Source of the DNA: Auricularia sp. M13
Taxonomy: Eukaryota > Basidiomycota > Agaricomycetes > Auriculariales > Auriculariaceae
NCBI GenBank assembly: GCA_037042915.1
Contig: CM073194.1
Coordinates: forward strand, 1,798,001-1,862,000
Direction: 5' to 3'
DNA length: 64,000 nt
Under the pieces are notes generated by a model. It was not told the origin of the DNA. It ran no database searches and worked only from the letters and a program-made list of their open reading frames with translations. Below, piece by piece: positions 37,018-48,300 of this stretch. Made by a program: the position numbers and the translations under genes. Within the stretch, counting starts at the first letter, position 1. Every line of letters begins with the position of its first letter.

Positions 37018-40000
37018 TTACTTGGTATGCCAGGCTGAGACAGGGTCAGGCACTAACAGCTTCTCAATCGTCGGCGCAAGTACAGTAATATGCTGAATGT
37101 TGGTCTCATCAATGTGTGGCAGTGGGCGGCGGGTAGTAGTGACAAAGGGCGTCAGAGCAATAAAGCGCTCAATAGCCAGCGTGAGCTGAGTATTCTTGGC
37201 CTGGCGATATTTGTTCTCGGATGTTAGAGCCAACGGAATATCAGGTGCACGCAGAATAGAGGAGGCCTCGTCGTCCAAAGGTTGGGTGTCCCAGCGCTCC
37301 AGAATCGCCTGTGCAAGGAATGTGCCCCAATTTGACACTGCAGTGGCTTGATCTCCCTCGACGAAACGGTGCTTTTGGCGATAATGGAGTGAGAGCACAT
37401 CAGGATTCCTGATGATCGTAAACAGGAACCCTAGTACTGCTGCAAGTGAGATGTCCTTGTGCAAGTATGTGCCAACAAAGTCGCTGAATGCAGAGAACTT
37501 GATGTCGGGAAATGGAACAGAGTTTCCTGCAGCAAGAGCACCTGGAATAGGACAGCAAAGCATCCAGAGCCAAAGCCATGGCAGTCTGGAAAATGTTGTG
37601 GCAACACTCAAGACGCTGCAATATGAATGAACGACAAGTTCAGGTATTAATTCCAAGTCTACCTACCAGTTGACTACAAGCATCAATAAGTAAAGAGTGT
37701 AGCTACTGCATGAATATGATTAATCAGAGTAGAAAGATCCCACCCACACTACCTACCGGCGCTTGCGTGGAGGACCATCATCATGGTCACGCGAGCGGTC
37801 CCTGCGCCTTGAAGTAGAGGGCCTGGGCGAAGCATGGCGCGAGGAGTGGTGAGACACTGGAGATGGACGCCGCGAGCCACGAGCCGAAGGAGAGGATCCA
37901 TGGACACTCCTGCTGGCATGGCGAGATGACCCACGCTGGGCAGAGAGAGAGCGGCGATGAGATGAAAGCTCATCAGGGGAGCGACGACGAATGCGACGAC
38001 TCGATGGAAAGCGAGAGCGAGAGCGAGAGCGGCGGCCAAAGCGAGAACGCACAGGTTGAGTTGGAGTAAGAGAGCGAGAACGACTTGGACTATGAGAGAG
38101 CGAGCGACGGGGACCAGAAAGCGCCTTCGAGTTGGAGATTGCCTTCTCCAAATCCTGCAAATGATAGCTAGCCGCCTCCACACCAAAAATTGCCTTCAAG
38201 CGCGAAGCAGACACTAGCTTGCCATTGAGGTAATCGTAAAGGTCAGATGTCCCCAACTTGTTCTCCACAACCTACAAAGCTGATAAGCAACCAATATGAT
38301 ACAAGAGGGAGAGAGGGAGACGCACACTGAAGCGTGAATACTTGTTCCAAGACGAGAAACCAATGAAGCAGGAAACCACACGAGTGATACCACCAGGCAA
38401 GTCTGAAGGCCAGGTACCATCACGTACCATCTCCGTGTGCTTCTCAATGGCGTCTGTGATGCAACAATAGCGTTGATAGCCATGTATGATACTGCGACAC
38501 GGTTGGCCACCACCACCACCAAAGTGCTTGTCGATCGAGGACTGGAGGTCAAGAGCGTCGATAATCTCGTCACGAATAGGATCGTTTCGAGTAAGGCGAG
38601 CCGAAGAGCGAGGAAGAGGAGTAGGAGCAGAAGCAACCTGGCCAGAAGATTCCTACATCAAAGATTTGAGGGTCAACACAAATAAAGAACATGGGCAACG
38701 CACAAGAACAATCTTGGCAGTAGCACGCTTCTCATCTGGCACACCGTCCCAATAATCAAAGGGATCAGAGTTGGAGATACACGACTGCAGCGGTCCCATT
38801 GCCAGCCAGTGCCCAGCATGGGAGACATACAGCACACCAGTGCGTTGAGGCAATCGTTGGCGAAGACCAATAACAATGTGCGACACAGCTGGGTCAGGAA
38901 CAACTTTAAAGCGAACCAGAACAGCAGAGGCATCTGGCAGCACAGAGTCATAGACATGAAGCGTCACATCTGAACATAAAGTCAATTCTAAATAAATCAC
39001 TTGAGCAGGAGACAACATACCCAAGGTGGCATCCTCAATTGTAAGAGTCGGAGGAGCTGGTAAAAGTCAGAGAGTATTTTCAAAGAAAGCCACTACACAC
39101 ACCTTGATGCGTCTGCTGCACAGTGCCATGAGCAACTTGGTTGCCTCGCAAGACACCACCAGCAGAGCGTGATGCTCCATTGAGGGCTGCAACACCCCCA
39201 CCCTGACGAGCCCGAGCCCGCTTCTTCTTGTGGCTAGGTGCAGGTGCAGCAGCAGCAGCAGATGTGTCGGCCGAAGTTGGAGCAGCGGGCACTGGAGTGG
39301 GCACATCGGGCACAGGAGTGGGAGCAGCGGGCACCGGAGTGGGCGCAGCAGGCACCGGAGTGGGCACAGAGGTGGAGGTCGAAGCCGGTACAGGTGCAGC
39401 AGGCAGGGATACGTGCTGTGAACCCAACATACGCAGCACAGGGGAGCTACTACGAGAACGGACCGGAGGACGAGCCTCTTCCCTGCTTGGGCGGCGTGAG
39501 CGAGGTCCAGGCATGTGGGGGTCTGCACTGCGACCACGGACAGGGGAACGCAAGTTCCGAGCAGGAGAACGGCCTCGCCCTTTGAAGGGCGACTCCTCAA
39601 TGTCCCGACGGACACGAGGACGAGAAGGGGTCTGGACAGGTGGCAAAGGCGCAGGAGGGGCAACAGGGTCATCAGCATCATGAAGGATGCGAGCAGCACT
39701 GATGCAAGTTAGACTCAGAACAAGCATGAGGCAACAAAATACATACCCTGTGAGACGAGCAGGCACAGTAGCTGATGCGTCCTCCTGCGTCCTCTGGACG
39801 GAGTCTCGAGCACCACGACTAGACATTGCTCTTGTGAGAAACTTCAGTTGCAAGCACCAGCAAAACGTAACATACATTGTGCGTTGCCTGCGGACATTTG
39901 CAGCAGCAGCCGGCGGCCCAGCAGCGGGGGGCTCGGGCACAGGGACGGGCTCGGGCTCAGGCTCAGGTTCGGGCTCAGGCTCAGGCTCGGGTTCAGGGCT

Positions 40001-40222
40001 CGGGTTAGAGGCAACGGCAGCCTTGGACTTGCGCTGCCGGGTACGGGTAATGGGCGGAAGCGGGCCAGAGAGACTGGTACCACTACACACGGGTTAGCAG
40101 TTGAACATGCAACATAATAAACACACACACCTGCTGCGTGTTTTACGAGTGGCCGGTTGGACTGCTGCAGATTGAGCGGCCGCGGTAGCCTCCTCAGCCA
40201 GCTGACGGCGAGTCCGTGTCAT
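37018..40222 (-). CDS. large unrecognised multi-exon protein of the inverted-repeat element
   Basis: ATG at 40222 (MTRTRRQLAEEATAAAQSAA). At least nine GT-AG introns of 40-55 nt can be read, each keeping the frame (for example 40130-40083). Predicted length is about 900-950 residues. Order: basic start; PEPEPEP repeat; an RS/RP-rich segment (about 39700-39440); PVPAAPT repeats (about 39390-39280); KKKRARAR basic patch; a folded-looking region (DVTLHVYDSVLPDAS, SHAGHWLAMGPL, DPFDYWDGVPDEKR); a helical region (RNDPIRDEIIDALDLQSS); a long RS-rich stretch (38130-37770); and, after two more introns, a hydrophobic stretch (YLLMLVVNCVLSVATTF) and a C-terminal domain ending VPDPVSAWHTK at 37018. I do not recognise the family. 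The gene may instead stop at 37756, with the last exons belonging to a second gene. Confidence 0.55.
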
Positions 40223-40254
40223 GGCAGAGAGTTGGTGACGGGTTGGCTGTGAAA

Positions 40255-41240
40255 GAGGCAATGCGAGGGGCAGCGCGGGCAGTACGGGGCGGTGCGAGGC
40301 GGTGCGGTGTACAGCAATGTGGGCGACGGCGGCGATAGCAGGCGGCAAGCGGACGGACAGCACATGGGGAGCAGCGGCGGCCGTACGGCATGCGCGACGC
40401 ATCACAAACGACGGCGGGCGGGCGGCACATGCCAAGCAGGCGGGGCCGACAAAGAAGACAGCGGGGCGGCAGTACACGGACGGGCAGTGGCACGGGGACG
40501 GGCAGCATGCGGGCATCCGTGAAACGGCCGACGGCGGGCGGCGTGTGCGCGAGCGTTCGTGCCGACGTGCGGGACAGTGTACGCGCGGACGGCAGCGTGG
40601 GAATGGCGGGCCGACAGCGTGCGCGCGGGGACGGCGTGCAGCAGACGGACGGCGCGCGGTGGGCGGCGTACAACGGACGGACGGGGCGCGCGTGCGGCGG
40701 GCGGCGGGCGGCCGGGCGGTGTACAACAGACGGGCGAGCACGCGGCGTATGTCCGTGCGTGCCAGCGAGCGCGCCGACGCGAGGCAGACGGCGGCGTGCA
40801 GACCACGCGGAGTCCGTGCGGACGGCGGACAGCGGGCGGTGGGCAGTGCAGGGGACAGCGGCGTGCGGGCGCGCAGCAACGGACGGCACGCAGTTCGCGC
40901 GGCATCCGTTAATGTGCGCGTCCGGCCATGCGGCACGCGTTGTCCGCGCGCGGGCGCGTGCGTGTGCGGCGGGGAGGCGGGTGGCACACAGACGGGCGAG
41001 CGGGCGGCGTGCGTTCGTCCATCCGTGCGGCCGTGCCGGCGAACAGCAGCCGGTCGGTGCGTGGCCATGTGATTGAGCGGCAGACGGCAGGCAACGGGCA
41101 GCGGGCGGGCAGGGGCGGGCAGGGGCGGCAACGGGCGGGCAACGGGCGGACGGGCGGGCAGGCAACGGGCAGGCAACGCGCGGCGTATAGGCGGCGGAAT
41201 GGTGGTGGGAGGCGGCGGCTCGGTCAGCCGCGGTCAAAGT
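40255..41240 (+). repeat. 1 kb G-rich, T-poor low-complexity block
   Basis: Dominated on the plus strand by short words of the CGGCGGGCG, ACGGACGG and GGGCAACGGGCGG kind; T is scarce. The right part (41090-41180) is a near-tandem of CGGGCAGGCAACGGGCGGG. The absence of TA-containing stops leaves long frames on both strands that have no protein logic. It lies immediately upstream of the minus-strand gene at 40222, so it occupies the promoter position. G-quadruplex potential is high. Confidence 0.75.
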
Positions 41241-41405
41241 AACGAAAATTAACAATACGTACGGTTTTTTTTTTTGGAGGAGGTCGGGCGGGCGGGCGGG
41301 TGCTGGATGCGGCGGGCGCTGCTGGAGGCTGAGGGTTGTTGGGCGGTTTTTTCAGCGGCCGAACGCTACGCGTCAGAAATCAAAAAAAAAAAGGAAGAAA
41401 AGAAA

Positions 41406-41430
41406 AACCGCGTACCTAGTGTACGCGGTT
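41406..41430. other. perfect 10 bp hairpin
   Basis: AACCGCGTAC, loop CTAGT, GTACGCGGTT. Lies between a poly-A rich stretch (41380-41405) and GC-rich DNA. No adjacent gene end explains it as a terminator. Confidence 0.7.
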
Positions 41431-41962
41431 GTGGTTGGCGGGGCGTTTCCGCGAGCTTCCGGGGTTGGGGATGGTGGTGGTGTGGGTGGCCGGTGTGGTA
41501 GTGGTGAGAGAGCAAGAGGCAACCGGAGTCGGCGACGGCCGATTAGCGGTGACGACTGCGGCCGATAGCAACCGCCCTGCACGCTGGTCAAAAACCATAT
41601 GTATGGAATCCGTGCAAGCTAGGTAGTATCTCGTTTATGGCGCACTTGGTTACTGCTTGTGATTACTGTTTGAGACGAACACCTTGGTCCCAGGTTTGAG
41701 TCCCCCTTCTGCTGTTTTTCTTTCTTATTATCTCTGGTAAGGAACACCTGGCATTCCACCTGGTAATGGCAGCTGTTTGTTCCACCTAGTTCCGGGAATT
41801 CCACCTTGGTATATGAATTTATTCCACATGTAATTCATTTGATTCCAGGTGGGTCCAAGGGTGCTAGGTTGAGTACAATGGCTCGGTACTATGTGGAATT
41901 CCGGGAATTCCAGGTGGAATTCCACCTGGAAACGTGGGGGAGAGTAAGGTTCTCTGTTACCC

Positions 41963-42150
41963 TGCCGAAACGCCTGGGTTGGGTTCCGAAACGTCAAATT
42001 TACCCCATACGAAACGCTAGAAGAACCATTCTGAAACGTTCATATGCCCATTCTGAAACGTTCATATAACCCTTCCGAAACATTGCTATAGCCATTCTGA
42101 AACGTTCATATACTCTTTCCGAAACGTTCATAAACCCATTCCAAAACGTT
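41963..42150 (+). repeat. GAAACGTT iteron array, right group
   Basis: About eight degenerate direct copies of a 21-22 bp unit with core ATTCTGAAACGTTCATA (for example at about 42031, 42053 and 42095), preceded by spaced CCGAAACG words. Same orientation as the left group at 36538-36607. Confidence 0.8.
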
Positions 42151-42431
42151 TAGCAGCCCGAACTTCCAAAAGTAGGTATAGAAGTGCTCTAAAAATCCTG
42201 AAACCTGGATGATAAATAGCTATAATTCTAATGAAAAATAATGACCCAATTTCGGAAGCAAAATGTCACACAGTTCTTTTGATAATGAATTATCTTGCAA
42301 TATTGTGTCCTCACGTGTGACTGCGTCCTTTTTCGCGACGGACCGACCTTTATATGAATATAGACAAAGATGTAATAAATTGAAGGAGCATATACCCAAA
42401 TATATAACATCACAGCCATAACTTCATCATC
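42151..42431. other. AT-rich spacer, nothing recognised
   Basis: No gene, inverted repeat or iteron seen between the two iteron systems. Confidence 0.4.
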
Positions 42432-42800
42432 GGGTCACGAGAAAAACGTGCGCACGTGCGCAAGGTGCGTGCGCAACATTAATTCAACCATAGAAGCCCT
42501 TTTAGATAAGATATTGTCATCGTTAAAGGTGATTGTGGTAGCTATGATACCATTGCATGTGATTATCCAACAACGGTCATCAAACCTTAAATATCCGCAG
42601 AGATATTGTTGATATACACATTTCAACTTGTGTGCGCACGTGCGCACGTGTAACGTGCGCCTGCGCACGCAAGTTTGCAAGATGCGCACGCAAGTTGGAA
42701 CCTTGCACACGCACTCTTGGAACATGCGCACGCAGTCGTAATTGTTGCGCACGCTCACTTGGACTTTGCACACGCTGTTAAAGAAATGTACACAAGCTCT
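42432..42800 (+). repeat. terminal-repeat block with TGCGCAC iterons (left copy)
   Basis: Begins GGGTCACGAGAAAAACGTGC (42432), then ATCAAACCTTAAA near 42578 and AGATATTGT near 42600, then six or more TGCGCACGCAAGTT-like words at a 20-23 bp period (about 42630-42790). All these parts recur in the same order, on the opposite strand, at 60848-60325. This looks like a transposon end with subterminal transposase-binding iterons. Confidence 0.7.
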
Positions 42801-43040
42801 TCTTAAGCCTACATGCACCCCTCATAAATGAGTCTGCAATTACTGGACAAGGATCACATGTTCTGAGTTCACGTCTTGTTCGTTATCAAGAACATTACAT
42901 TCTGACAGACAGGTCTGGTTTACCAAAGTTATAGTTGGTTGACCAGCCCTTAAGTACTAATCTCCAATGAAGCAAAACCCATGTGGTTATTACATTAGTG
43001 CATCTCAACATGAATATACATCAGACCTAGTGCTACTTTC

Positions 43041-43606
43041 TTTTACGTGTCTTTGGTTTTTTGACAGGCTTTGTTGCAACTGCCACTGTTTTGCTTTTCT
43101 GGTGCTTTGCTGCAGCCCGTTCCTGTTCCTCCTCCTCCATTTCCATTTGCGAAGAATTGTCTGTAAAAGCAGGTCAGTAAGTTTGCTAAATTTGATGACA
43201 CCAAAAACTTAACATTTTTCGACTTTGTGTTTCTCGCATTTCTGCATTTGACATTTCGGGGGTGGGTGGCCTTTTGGGTGAATCTTCCCTATAGTCTGGT
43301 CCACGCTGTGCATTGTTGTGTTTGCATCAACTTCTGCAAAGCAAAAAATGAATGACTTACTGTGATAGCCAAATCATATTCCTCAGACTCTATGTCCCAT
43401 CCTGCTTCATCATGTCTATCCTCCATTGGACCATGCACATAGGGATTCCAGTGATGCTGGTGGTGACCAGCATCAAGGCCCCATTGTGACAAAGCAGATA
43501 AGCCTAGGTCACAGGACTGATCAAGCATCAAGTCCTCTAGGATGGACAACACAAACACGTTCAGGTCAACCTGCTGCTTGGGACCTTTATACTGAACTTG
43601 GTACTT
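43041..43606 (-). pseudogene. C-terminal part of an unrecognised gene, cut by a copia LTR
   Basis: Minus-strand frame reading YQVQYKGPKQQVDLNVFV, LSILEDLMLDQSCDLGLS and further, followed by two apparent introns and a last exon MEMEEEEQERAAAKHQKS ending in KKPKTRKRK near 43041. The upstream side ends abruptly at 43607, where the old copia LTR begins, so the 5' part is missing. It runs toward the inverted end at 42432 and is probably the remnant of the gene carried by that element. Family not recognised. Confidence 0.45.
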
Positions 43607-43875
43607 GTTAGGATAGCAAGCGCCCCACATGACCGATTAGATTAGATTATTCTCCATTCATCTCCGTGCCACGCTTCGCACTCCGATCCCCCAGTCTTTG
43701 CCTTTCTGCACTACGACTGGGGGTACGTTCTCCACACTCATATCTTTGTGTTCTAGATTACTTATGCGCCCTGTAGACTGACTCCGTGTGTACTACGTCT
43801 AACAGGTCTGCAATCCCAGTCTTTGCCTTTCTGCACTACGACTGGGGACTGACTCCGTGTGTACTATGTCTAACA
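43607..43875 (+). repeat. 5' LTR of copia element B
   Basis: 269 bp, TGTTAG...CTAACA. A shorter version ending at the first GTCTAACA (about 43804) is possible because the last about 70 bp repeat internal LTR sequence. Confidence 0.7.
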
Positions 43876-45068
43876 GGTTATGAGCCACCTTCGCGTGTAA
43901 CTCTGCACCACGGACATACATCCCCACGCGAAATTTCCTTTGAGAACGAGTCTCTACGCTGCGTAGCTCGCTGTCGCTGCCTCACTCCATTGTTCCTTTG
44001 TCTGTGCCACCCACGCCATCACGTCCACATCCGCCATGTCGTCTACTTTCAAGCTCACTTCCTTCACCGGCGAGAAACTCAAAGGTCCAGAGAACTTCCT
44101 GGACTGGTACGCCGAAGTAGAACTGTGGCTCATGTCGAACGATCTTCTCTGGCTATACGTCGACGGACCGTGCGAATGGGCTCCTTCCGCGCTAAAAGCA
44201 GCTCATATCAAAGAGCAAGCTGAGCTCGAGGCTGCTAGCAAGGCTGCAAACACGTCTTTTTCGAAGGAACCGTACCGCGCCGCTCCCGGTGTGCCGTCTA
44301 CCGACTCTGAATGGACCGTCCGGCGTATGATCTGCTACGCTGGTATTCTGCTCACGATTGCACCGGACTGTCGCAAGGCGATAAAGGCGTCGTCGAAGAA
44401 TGACCCTCCTGCCGCGATGAGCGATCTCCGCGCGCGCTATGGCACTGACTCCTCGGCGACCCGCGTGCTTCTCTTCAAGGACCTTCTCACGACGCGCAAA
44501 CCCGACGATAAGACTTGGAGCGAATGGCACAACGAGGTGCTCACAAAATCGCGTCGCGCATACGGTGCATCTGAACAGCTGCTCATTGACGAGTTCATCA
44601 CCATGGTGCTCGTTGTCTCGGCTCCGGCTGAATGGCAAGACTCGCTCCGCACACTTCAGCACAAACATGCTTTCGATCAGCACGAACAACTCGTCCAGGA
44701 TCTTACCAGCGAGGAGAATATCCGCAGATCGCGCGCGTCCGAGCATGCTCATCTGCAAGCGCTGATCGCGAGCTCGAAACCGGCCTCAAAACCATCGAAG
44801 AAGAACAACCGCAATGGCACTGGCTGCACGAACAATATCTGCATTGCTGCAAACGCGACGGAAAGCCACGATCTTCCGCATTGCTTTGAGGATGGCGGCG
44901 GCATGGCTAATAGCCGCCCGCCCTGGTTCCGCTCGCGTGCAAAGAAGGCGAATGTTGCTACCGCGTCTACTCCAGCTGCCACGCCACCTGCCCAACCCTC
45001 GACGCCTACGTCTGCACCGCGCGCTCTCAGCGCATTCATTGAAGAGGTGTCTGATTCAGGGGGGGACG

Positions 45069-45290
45069 TGTGAGCGCAGAATGCGTGATACGGCGGCTGA
45101 GTCCCGGACGACGCGCGCACTGGTAAGCGTAGTGTATTGGTACATGGAGCACATAGTAGCGTACCTGAGTCCCGGACGACGCGCGCACTGGTAAGCGTAG
45201 TGCGCCACGCCGCCCGGAACCCAGACTAAATAGTCTGTATATACATCCGGTGGCACAGACAACGTGCCGTGTCATAATGTAGTCCGAACA
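45069..45290 (-). repeat. 3' LTR of copia element C
   Basis: 222 bp with an internal direct duplication of about 38 bp (CTGAGTCCCGGACGACGCGC twice). Confidence 0.95.
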
Positions 45291-45392
45291 CACCCCCCTG
45301 AACCGGCACGGGAAACAGACAGCGGATAAAAGTCGAACAAAGTGGCCGATAGAAATCAAATAGAGTAGGATCATAAGAGAGAAAAGACGAAA

Positions 45393-48300
45393 TTAGACGA
45401 AATCCAGCGGGTTGGGCGAGAGACCGAGGAGCTTGCGCATCGACTCGAGTTTCACGCGCGAAAGGTTTTTAGTCATGATGTCCGCAGGCATCTGCGCGGT
45501 GGGAATGAAATCGATGCGGATGGTGCCGCGGTTGACTTCGTGACGCAGCCAATAGTACTTGAGGTCGAGGTGCTTCATGCGGCCGTGGTGCTCGGGGTTG
45601 CGCGCGACCTTGATAGCGGACTGATTATCGATTCCCAGAGGCGACGCGCCGGGGATGGTGTAGCCGAGTTCCGTGAAGAGGTTGCGCAGCCAAAGAAGCT
45701 CCTGGCCGGCGCTGCAAGCAGCAACGTACTCGGCTTCGGTGGACGAGAGTGTGACGAGCGTCTGCAGTTTGCTGGACCAGCTAATAGCACCAGAGCCCAT
45801 CTTCACGACCATCCCAGACGTGGAGCGACCATTGTCAGGGTTGCCGGCGTGATCTGCATCGCTATAGACGCGGAAGATCGACGGATCGGCGACAGGTGGC
45901 GGTGCAAAAGTGAGCTTCTCGTCCAGGGTCCCGGCTACGTAGCGCAGAAGGTGTTTGCACGCCTTCCAGTGCTTGGGGCCGGGATTAGCACCGAAACGAG
46001 CAAGTACACCCACAGCATATTGCAGGTCGGGACGAGTTCCAATAGCCAGATAAGCCAGAGCACCAACAGCGTTCAGGTATGGTTTGTCCGCCATGTAAGC
46101 ACGCTCCTCGTCGTTGGCAGGCGCCATCAACGCAGTGAGCTTCTCGTCAGGCAGAGCAGTAGTGACCGGGTTGCATTCAGCCATGTTGAAACGACGCAGA
46201 ACCTCGAGAGCGTACTGCCGCTGAGACATGGACAATATGCGTTTGTCGCGGTCGCGAATGATCTCCACACCCAGGAGCCATTTTGTGGGTCCGAGGTCAC
46301 GTAACTTGAAACGCTGCCCGAGCTCCTTGCGGACGCGTGCAGATGCCTCCTTAGAGCCAGTCGCAATGGTCATGTCATCGACGAAAACGGGCACGAAAAT
46401 GCGCGCATCCGATCGAATGAACACCCACATGCTAGCGTCGACTCGGATCCTCTCGAAACCCATCTCGAGGAGGGCCTTGTGCAGCGTCTCATGCCAGATG
46501 CGGCTCGCCTGCTTCAAGCCGTAGAGCGAGCGCAGCAGCTTCAGTACCCATTCCGGACCACGATACTCGAAACCCGGGGGTTGTCTCATGTAGACTTCCT
46601 CGGTCAGCTCTCCGTTAAGAAAAGCCGACGAGATGTCCACAGAATCGAGTTCCAGGTTCTCAAACGCTGCAATAGCAAGGACCGCGCGAATCGTTGCCCA
46701 CTTTGGAGTAGGTGCAAACGTCTCGTTGTAGTCAAAGCCTGGGCGCTGCGAGAAACCCTGCGCGACCAACCGAGCTTTGTAACGCTCAATGCTTCCATCT
46801 GCGTTGCGCTTGACCTTAAAGACCCAGCGCGAACCGATGGCCTTGCGGCCCTCTGGCAAACGAACGAGACTGAAAGTCTTATTCTGTACCAGGCTGTTGA
46901 GTTCGTCGAAAGCAGCGGTGAGCCACTGCTCCGCCTCCTCATCAGGTCGGTTCATGGCCTCGCGGAAGGTGCGAGGCTCATTGCTGTGCGAGGATGCCTT
47001 CATCGAGCTCGTTCTCTGGCTGTGCGCGATCTCGAGGATGTCCTCAAGTTCAAACTGCCCGCCGTCTTCGAACATGAACTCTAGGCCGGCCTGCAGTGCG
47101 ACAGAGAACGCCTTAGCGCAGAAAGCATGGTCATCCTCACCTGCCGGGGGATCGGCCCCAGCTGGCGGAGGAACAGGTGCGACCTGGGGGTCGGGTTGCA
47201 CATTGCCCATTACAGGCGGTGCGACGGGATACTGCGACGTCTTACGCAGGTCCGGCTCGCGCAAAGCGCCTGCCGGCGGCCGTTTCTCACGCGCAGGTGC
47301 GCGGCGAGGTTCAGCCGGGCCAGGGGCGGGTTCTTGAGGAGCAGGAACCGGGGGAGGCGGGGGTGCTTGGTTGAGACCGGCAATGGCATCGGCTTCCAGC
47401 TCACGCCAGAAAACGTCAGCTTCTCCGTCGTCGCCGTCACCGTCCAGAGTGATGAACTCCGGCTCACCCCCCCAATCAGTCACGTCTCCCTCCCCATCGC
47501 CCGCAAGCTCGAGAGAGCGAATCGCGGTGGGAGAATTGCCAGGGAAATAACGCTCGTCGAAGACGGCGTGGCTACTCTCCACAAACACGCGCCCGCAAGG
47601 GTCCCAGAAGCGCCAGGCCTTCTTCCCTTGCGGATACCCGACAAAAATGCACTTCCGTGTATGGGAGTCAAACGCACCTCGAAGACTCTTGCGGAGCAGA
47701 ACGTACGCGAGGCAGCCGAAAGCGCGGAAGTAGTGAACTTCGGGTTTCTTGCCGTGGAAGACAGTGTACGGTGTGAGCGACGAGTCAAGAGCAGAGGTCA
47801 CTGAACGGTTTCGAGTGTGAGTGTGTGCAGCAAGAGCCTCGACCCAGAACGAAGGCGGAAGCTTAGCTTGATTGAGCAAAGCAGTAGCGTGCTCAATGCC
47901 GTCGCGGTTGGCGCGCTCAGCTACGCCATTCTGGTGTGGTTCGTCAGTCTCCGTGTGCTGGCGCTCAATGCCCTCGCGCGCGCAGTACTCGTCCCACGCC
48001 TTCGACATAAATTCCCCCCCTTTGTCGTCGCGCGTCTTTTTGATCTTGCGCCCGGTCTTCTTTTCCGCCCACGCCTTGAAAATGAGAAAACCTGCGAAGG
48101 CCTCACTCTTCTTGCGCAGCTGGATGTCGACGCGGAGTCGCGAATGATCGTCGACGATGATCATGTTGTAGCGGTAGCCGTTGTGCGAGCGCGGGAGCGG
48201 GCCTTTCAGGTCCATGTGCACGAGATCGAGGACGCCAGCAGCTCGGTTTGCAGGCGCACGCGGCACAGCATGGCGGTGCTGCTTCCCCGCGATGCAGGGT

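Larger units (their letters stand above)
36621..41940. mobile_element. 5.3 kb segment bounded by inverted repeats, one unknown gene
   Basis: Inverted ends CCCCCACAATTCCAGGTGGA (from 36621) and CCCCCACGTTTCCAGGTGGA (read leftward from 41940), two mismatches in 25 bp. Each is followed by further GGAATTCC palindromes. Between them lies a single multi-exon minus-strand gene (40222-37018) and a T-poor block. No matching target duplication was found (GTGACTGT versus AGAGTAAG), so the exact borders are uncertain. It sits inside a region of GAAACG iterons, which occur in the same orientation on both sides. This is as expected if it inserted into the terminal region of the neighbouring MULE element. 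Confidence 0.6.

Noticed and set aside
40094-41255. Three overlapping frames of 250-360 codons on both strands
   Set aside because: They exist because T-poor sequence lacks stops; composition is Arg/Pro/Ala/Gly noise. Only the first codons of the 40222 gene are credible.
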